A stretch of 42,932 bases of DNA, taken from the NCBI GenBank assembly GCA_913041535.1, contig CAJWJK010000016.1, positions 1 through 42,932 on the forward strand, read 5' to 3'. The position numbers and the translations under genes are program-made. Origin of the DNA: an uncultured Alphaproteobacteria bacterium. Lineage in GTDB: Bacteria > Pseudomonadota > Alphaproteobacteria > VGEJ01. The stretch's first letter is position 1. The number at the start of each line of letters is the position of its first letter. Positions 37,604 to 42,932 of this stretch are shown here, in pieces. Below the pieces are notes generated by a model. The model had not been told where the DNA came from and searched no databases. It worked only from the letters and a program-made list of their open reading frames with translations.

Positions 37604-38257
37604 TCAAAATATAAAGCCCGTTTTAGACGAAAATTCTGATAATTCCGGAACAGCCGCATCCATAACTGTTCGAGAGCTGACTAGACCTTCAATTCGCTCA
37701 ATTAGGGTGCACCGCCCTATACCCAAAGAACCTATTACAGCCACCAGGCGCCCTCCCTCATCAAGTTGATCCACCAATTCATCAGGCACTGAGGGAACGG
37801 TGCCTTCGATGACAATCACATTATAAGGCCCCTGTTGGCTATAGCCTTGTTTCAATGGACGACACACCACCACTGCGTTGTCGACGCCCAAGTCATCCAA
37901 TGTTTTATCCGCACGTTGCGTAAGCTCATCACTAGACTCCAGAGCAACAACCGTGTCCGCAAGCCTTGCTAGCACTGCAGTGGAATACCCAGTTCCACAC
38001 CCAACGTCGAGCACGATATCATGTCGATCAATCTTGGCAGCGGATAATAAGTGCGCAAATATTAATGGCTCCATCAAATACCGACCCCCACCAACTGAAA
38101 GGTCTGCATCAATATAAGCGATAGGACGTTGGCCTTCAGAAACAAACGCTTCTCGAGGCACCGCAGACATTGCGGAAACCACGCGTTCATCACGCACCCC
38201 ACCCGGTCTAAGCTGGCTTAGAACCATGTTATCCCGCGCACGCGCGAATTCGCCCAT
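37604..38257 (-). CDS. pcm: Protein-L-isoaspartate O-methyltransferase family protein, divergent
   Basis: A 217-residue SAM methyltransferase of the Pcm family. Motif I is V-L-D-V-G-C-G-T-G-Y-S-T. The N-terminal R-x-x-M-V-x-x-Q-L-R and V-P-R-E-x-F-V are Pcm-like. However, the substrate-site motif G-Q-T-I-S-x-P of bona fide Pcm is G-G-R-Y-L-M-E-P here, so the catalytic-site Ser/Thr is missing. I believe related tolC-adjacent proteins in alphaproteobacteria share this change, so the true substrate may differ from isoaspartate. Start at ATG 38257, weak GGGTT upstream. Heads the tolC transcript. Confidence 0.85.
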   Translation of the reverse strand: MGEFARARDNMVLSQLRPGGVRDERVVSAMSAVPREAFVSEGQRPIAYIDADLSVGGGRYLMEPLIFAHLLSAAKIDRHDIVLDVGCGTGYSTAVLARLADTVVALESSDELTQRADKTLDDLGVDNAVVVCRPLKQGYSQQGPYNVIVIEGTVPSVPDELVDQLDEGGRLVAVIGSLGIGRCTLIERIEGLVSSRTVMDAAVPELSEFSSKTGFIF

Positions 38258-38486
38258 AACCCAACTATCGAGCTCTGAAAATTAGTCCGCTATATAGGAC
38301 GCCAGAGGCAGATACGCAACTAAAGAGTGTATTCAACTGCATCTTTAGTGTTTAATTGACCGCGAACACGGCAATACATATTTGATAAACTTCACTTGCG
38401 ACACCTTGACCGACTTTAAGCCAGCACCTATACAGCCACCAATCGCCTCTTTATTGAAAGATGTGTTGAATAAATTTTTTTGATGA

Positions 38487-38560
38487 GGCCAGGTGGCGGA
38501 GAGGCTACGCACCGGATTGCAAATCCGTGTACACCGGTTCGAATCCGGTCCTGGCCTCCA
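38487..38560 (+). tRNA. tRNA-Cys (anticodon GCA)
   Basis: A 74-base cloverleaf including encoded CCA. Acceptor GGCCAGG (38487–38493) pairs with CCTGGCC (38550–38556). Anticodon GCA (38519–38521) lies in loop TTGCAAA, flanked by GGAT/ATCC. T-arm CCGG-TTCGAAT-CCGG. The discriminator is U, as expected for tRNA-Cys. Confidence 0.96.
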
Positions 38561-39227
<667 letters not shown>

Positions 39228-39306
39228 TATCATGCTTCACGTTTTATACTTCACTACAGACTAAACCGTAACAGAGCACCCAACATATAAGTTTAAGGAT
39301 CGAGCC

Positions 39307-40719
39307 ATGTCGGATAACATTACGAACGTCTTGAAAACTATTAAAGATGATGAAGTCCCTTACGTAGACCTTAGGTTTTGCGACCCTCGTGGCAAGTGGC
39401 ACCATTTGGCCGTGGCCTCGCATATGGTTGACGAGGCGATGTTCTCCGATGGCATAATGTTTGACGGTTCTTCCATTGCCGGATGGAAGTCTATTCATGA
39501 ATCTGATATGTCACTAATGCCGGACCCCGAAACTGCAGTGATGGACCCATTTTCAGCGCAGCCATCGTTAATCATGTTCTGTGATGTCCACGAACCATCA
39601 ACCGGTGAAGAATATAGTCGAGATCCACGATCGGCAGGAAAAAGGGCTGAAGCCTATTTGAAATATGCAGGAATTGGTGATGCCGCATATTTCGGGCCTG
39701 AGGCAGAATTTTTTATCTTTGATGATGTGCGCTTTGATGTAAGTGCCAACAAGACATTCTACTGTATCGATCAAGAAGAAGGTCCCTACAATAGTGGTCG
39801 CTCTTTTGAATCGAGCAACTATGGCCACCGCCCAAGTCCCAAGGGAGGGTATTTTCCTGTCCCACCAGTTGATTCGATGAGCGACCTGCGGGCGGAAATG
39901 CTGTCTGTCATGGGTGATATGGGGCTAGAGACTGAAAAGCATCACCACGAAGTAGCGCCAAGTCAAAACGAGCTTGGAATGAACAGAGCGGGGCTGGTGC
40001 GTTCTGCTGACAACATGCAAATCTACAAGTACGTCGTTCAGAATGTGGCTCACGCATACGGAAAGTCAGCGACATTCATGCCAAAACCAGTATTGGAAGA
40101 TAATGGCTCTGGAATGCATGTTCACCAGTCGGTATGGAAAGACGATAAACCACTTTTTGCCGGTAGCGCCTACGCCGATCTCTCCGAAACTGCGCTTTTT
40201 TACATTGGCGGAATAATGCAACATGCCAAAGCCTTGAATGCATTCACTAACCCCACCACGAATAGTTATAAACGCCTAATTCCCGGGTTTGAGGCACCCG
40301 TATTGCTTGCGTACTCTGCACGCAATCGATCAGCATCATGTCGTATTCCTTTTTCCGCTAGTCCAAGCGGGAAACGCGTTGAAGTGAGATTTCCTGATGC
40401 AACAGCCAACCCTTACCTAGCATTCTCTGCAATGCTTATGGCTGGGATTGATGGAATAGAAAACAAGATTCATCCGGGCGATCCTATTGACAAGAATCTC
40501 TATGACCTTCCGCCAGAAGAGCTTGAGAATGTCCCAACGGTATGTGGCAGTCTCAGAGAAGCACTAGATGCGCTAAATGATGATCGTGATTTTCTAAAGA
40601 AAGGAGATGTGATCGGTGACGATCTGATCGATGGCTATTTGGAACTAAAGTGGGAGGAAGTACACAAACTTGAGCACACCCCTCATCCGGTTGAATTCTC
40701 GATGTATTACTCAACCTAA
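39307..40719 (+). CDS. glnA: Glutamine synthetase, type I
   Basis: A 470-residue class I glutamine synthetase. Motifs: F-D-G-S-S (52–56), E132/E134 (G-P-E-A-E-F-F) for metal, N-G-S-G-M-H-V-H (266–273), N-R-S (340–342), and R-F-P-D (361–364). Y399 in N-L-Y-D-L-P-P-E-E is the adenylylation tyrosine, so GlnE-type control is expected. AAGGA is 7 bases before the ATG. The protein is co-oriented with glnB, whose PII product controls it. Confidence 0.98.
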   Translation: MSDNITNVLKTIKDDEVPYVDLRFCDPRGKWHHLAVASHMVDEAMFSDGIMFDGSSIAGWKSIHESDMSLMPDPETAVMDPFSAQPSLIMFCDVHEPSTGEEYSRDPRSAGKRAEAYLKYAGIGDAAYFGPEAEFFIFDDVRFDVSANKTFYCIDQEEGPYNSGRSFESSNYGHRPSPKGGYFPVPPVDSMSDLRAEMLSVMGDMGLETEKHHHEVAPSQNELGMNRAGLVRSADNMQIYKYVVQNVAHAYGKSATFMPKPVLEDNGSGMHVHQSVWKDDKPLFAGSAYADLSETALFYIGGIMQHAKALNAFTNPTTNSYKRLIPGFEAPVLLAYSARNRSASCRIPFSASPSGKRVEVRFPDATANPYLAFSAMLMAGIDGIENKIHPGDPIDKNLYDLPPEELENVPTVCGSLREALDALNDDRDFLKKGDVIGDDLIDGYLELKWEEVHKLEHTPHPVEFSMYYST

Positions 40720-40739
40720 TAAAGACTCTCCAATGTTAC

Positions 40740-41126
40740 CTATTTGACGTTGCGGGGATTTCCCTCATCGTCGATAGCGACATAGGTAAATGTGCCCTCA
40801 GTTACCGTGACCTCCTCGCGTAAGTTTCTGCGTTTAGCTACAGTTTCAATATCAACCGTTATTGAAGTGCTGCCGACACGCACGACACGAGCATAACAAC
40901 TGACGGTGTCGCCCACAAAAACCGGCCGATGGAATTTCATTCCCTCAACCGCAACAGTAACTGTCCTCCCTTCGGCCCGCTCGTTGGCAACAATGCTACC
41001 AGCAAGGTCCATCTGAGAAAGTATCCATCCACCAAAAATGTCCCCATTAGCATTAGCATCTCCTGGTAGCGGCATATTGCGAATAGCTGGCTCGGGTCGG
41101 CTATACTTATGATCTTGAGTATTCAT
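40740..41126 (-). CDS. YciA-like acyl-CoA thioesterase (hotdog fold)
   Basis: A 128-residue hotdog thioesterase. The N-terminal motif is P-G-D-A-N-A-N-G-D-I-F-G-G-W-I-L-S-Q-M-D-L-A-G, with the catalytic aspartate D29, typical of the YciA/BFIT class that hydrolyses acyl-CoA. Core F-H-R-P-V-F-V-G-D-T-V-S-C-Y is also diagnostic. Convergent with glnA (20-base gap) and divergent from parE. Confidence 0.92.
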   Translation of the reverse strand: MNTQDHKYSRPEPAIRNMPLPGDANANGDIFGGWILSQMDLAGSIVANERAEGRTVTVAVEGMKFHRPVFVGDTVSCYARVVRVGSTSITVDIETVAKRRNLREEVTVTEGTFTYVAIDDEGNPRNVK

Positions 41127-41194
41127 GGAACCAAAACACTATATATTGTTGTAGATCCACACACTTATACCCTATAGTGCGCTCAAAGATCTAC

Positions 41195-41211
41195 GCCTCT
41201 ATCATAGAGGC
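41195..41211. promoter_or_regulatory. 8-bp palindrome in the parE upstream region
   Basis: GCCTCTAT-C-ATAGAGGC is a perfect 17-base palindrome 39 bases upstream of the parE ATG, between the divergent yciA-like gene and parE. It could be an operator or a parE leader hairpin. No T-run follows on either strand. Confidence 0.45.
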
Positions 41212-41250
41212 TCGCTGGCCCTGACATCATTTTCGGCATATATATGAATT

Positions 41251-42932
41251 ATGGACAATTCCCTAGCTCATAGCCAAAAACCCTCAAAGAATTATACAGC
41301 AGCAGACATCGAGGTTCTGGAGGGCATCGAACCGGTTCGTCGGCGACCCGGCATGTTTGTAGGCAGCACCGATGAAAATGGATTGCACCACTTGGCCGCA
41401 GAGCTGTTAGATAATGCAATGGATGAGATCGTCGCGGGTGCGGCCAGTCGTATGGATGTTGAACTCGCCGCCAATGGCGTAATGAAAGTTAGTGATAATG
41501 GCCGTGGTATACCTGTTGATCCTCACCCCAAATATACAAACCGCTCAGCTCTCGAAATAATCATGACAACCCTGCATTCTGGCGGAAAATTCCGAAATGA
41601 AGTGTACAAAACCTCTGGAGGACTCCATGGCGTTGGCCTTTCCGTAGTTAACGCTCTCTCAGAATGGCTGGAAGTAGAAGTTTCTCGCGACGGAAAGCTG
41701 TGGTTTCAACGTTACGAGAAGGGCTCTGCCGTATCGGAACTTTTTGCACAGAAAGTATCACGAAAGCGTGGCACCACGATAAAGTTTCGGCCAGATACAA
41801 CCATTTTTGGCAAGGATGCAGCTTTTGATCCGGAGCGGGTGTATAAGATGGCTCGTGCCAAAGCATACCTTTTCGCTGGCACTGAGGTGCGTTGGAATTG
41901 TAATGGGCACTTGGCTAAAGATAAAAGAGTGCCAGAATCAAGCATTTTAAAATTTCCTAATGGTCTTAAAGAATACTTGGCTGATATCGTCAAAGAACTG
42001 GATACTGTAACTTGTAATCCGTTCTCCGGCCGTATAGAGAGCAACCATGAGGGTGCCGGTATTGAATGGGCCATTCATTGGACATCCTCAAGCGAAACGT
42101 TCCTTGAGTCATATTGTAATACCGTGCCAACTCCTGCAGGTGGAACCCACTTGGCCGGGTTTCGTGCAGCACTGACAAAGGGACTTAAAGAATATGGGAA
42201 AAGAATAAACAATCGACGTGCCACTAATATCAACTCCGATGACGTTTTGGGCGGAGCAAAGGGATTTCTGTCACTATTTATCACTGATCCTCAGTTTTTT
42301 GGTCAGACCAAAGATAAACTTAGTAATCCTGAAGCCTCTCGTACTGTAGAGGGAATAGTTCGTGACCATTTTGATCACTGGCTATCCGGAGCCCCAGCTA
42401 TGGCAACAGCACTACTTGATACAGTTCTAGCGCGTACAGAAGACAGACTGACAAAACGTGAAGAACGACAAGTCTCTAGACGATCGGCTGTTCATAAAAG
42501 CCCATTGCCTGGAAAGCTCGCAGATTGTTCCCGGAAAGAAGCGTATGGTACAGAACTGTTCCTTGTTGAGGGCGATTCAGCAGGTGGCTCCGCCAAACAA
42601 GCACGGGACCGAGAAACTCAAGCAGTTTTGCCACTCCGCGGAAAAATTCTAAACGTCGTTAGCGCAGCTCGGACGAAGCTCAAGGGTAACCAGGAGATCG
42701 CTGATCTAATACAGGCACTAGGCTGCAGCTCCGGCAACAGCTTCTCAACGGCTAAACTGCGATACGACAAGATAATTATTATGACAGATGCTGACGTAGA
42801 CGGATCACATATCCGGGCTCTATTATTAACTTTTTTTAATAATAAGCCATTTAATAAACTAATTGAAAATGGAAATATTTTTTTAGCTCAACCACCATTA
42901 TTTAAGATTAATAAGGGGTCAAAAGGTATTTA
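41251..42932 (+). CDS. parE: DNA topoisomerase IV subunit B (5' portion, cut by window edge)
   Basis: 560 complete codons are present and the frame is open to the edge. ParE supplies the ATPase and TOPRIM parts of topoisomerase IV, which decatenates chromosomes. Motifs: E-L-L-D-N-A-M-D-E (ATPase), G-G-L-H-G-V-G-L-S-V-V-N-A-L, Q-T-K-D-K-L, E440-G-D-S-A-G-G (TOPRIM), and D513-A-D-V-D517-G-S-H-I. F-D-H-W-L and the lack of a GyrB insertion support ParE over GyrB. From about codon 524 (42821) GC drops sharply to the edge, where residues also diverge; this may be a junction artefact. No clear ribosome-binding site. Confidence 0.93.
   Translation, partial: MDNSLAHSQKPSKNYTAADIEVLEGIEPVRRRPGMFVGSTDENGLHHLAAELLDNAMDEIVAGAASRMDVELAANGVMKVSDNGRGIPVDPHPKYTNRSALEIIMTTLHSGGKFRNEVYKTSGGLHGVGLSVVNALSEWLEVEVSRDGKLWFQRYEKGSAVSELFAQKVSRKRGTTIKFRPDTTIFGKDAAFDPERVYKMARAKAYLFAGTEVRWNCNGHLAKDKRVPESSILKFPNGLKEYLADIVKELDTVTCNPFSGRIESNHEGAGIEWAIHWTSSSETFLESYCNTVPTPAGGTHLAGFRAALTKGLKEYGKRINNRRATNINSDDVLGGAKGFLSLFITDPQFFGQTKDKLSNPEASRTVEGIVRDHFDHWLSGAPAMATALLDTVLARTEDRLTKREERQVSRRSAVHKSPLPGKLADCSRKEAYGTELFLVEGDSAGGSAKQARDRETQAVLPLRGKILNVVSAARTKLKGNQEIADLIQALGCSSGNSFSTAKLRYDKIIIMTDADVDGSHIRALLLTFFNNKPFNKLIENGNIFLAQPPLFKINKGSKGI

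Noticed and set aside
41244-41273. Alternative parE start at ATG 41244
   Set aside because: It is in another frame and reaches a stop within ten codons.
41251-42932. GyrB instead of ParE
   Set aside because: The F-D-H-W-L segment and R-G-K-I-L-N-V context fit ParE better, and no GyrB insertion is visible; the C-terminal part is missing so this is not absolute.

Overview
The window reads as a gene-dense chromosome segment of a marine-type alphaproteobacterium with moderate GC. Gene order, not any database hit, is the basis for this. I see recA–alaS beside an NADP-type isocitrate dehydrogenase; valS–popZ–tolC–pcm-like in one direction; a PopZ/DUF2497 protein; glnB–glnA; and an Lrp/AsnC regulator beside cysG and a DUF2849 protein. 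The exact order is not identified. I found no rRNA, CRISPR array, insertion sequence or prophage. Two tRNA genes are present, Ser(GCU) and Cys(GCA).

Layout. 1–2.1 kb: start of a sulfite-reduction/siroheme operon (cysG, then a truncated DUF2849 gene), divergent from an Lrp-type regulator. 2.4–5.1 kb: a plus-strand run of cupin, SAM methyltransferase, BolA-like protein and phytanoyl-CoA-dioxygenase-like enzyme. 5.1–6.9 kb: a minus-strand pair of NAD(P) dehydrogenases (a threonine-dehydrogenase-like extended SDR and a classical-fold SDR that lacks the YxxxK dyad). 7.0–11.3 kb: a two-gene RND efflux operon whose promoter region holds a perfect inverted repeat around a TATAAT box. 11.7–14.4 kb: a membrane-anchored Ig/LysM protein, a diheme cytochrome c and a cytochrome c'/c556-like protein. 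14.5–19.7 kb: icd convergent with recA–alaS.

19.9–24.6 kb: a small ABM-like protein, a gamma-glutamyltransferase-family enzyme divergent from an MFS transporter, and an alpha/beta hydrolase. 24.8–29.6 kb: a signalling neighbourhood with a small coiled-coil protein, a GAF-GAF-PAS-cyclase-TPR protein, a secreted M23 peptidase, a small DUF3764-like protein and a second class III cyclase. 29.7–35.6 kb: tRNA-Ser, a YbaK-type deacylase, a YfcG-like GST, gatB and valS. 35.6–38.3 kb: popZ, tolC and a divergent pcm-family methyltransferase. 38.5–42.9 kb: tRNA-Cys, glnB–glnA, a YciA-like thioesterase and the 5' part of parE, which runs off the right edge.

Most of this is ordinary core genome. I did not find a clear unknown multi-gene system. 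The points most worth checking are the clustered cyclases with their coiled-coil partner, the dyad-symmetric sites (RND operon, glnB, parE, MFS start), two enzymes missing canonical motifs (SDR and Pcm-like), and the abrupt AT-rich last ~110 bases inside parE, which may be an assembly artefact.
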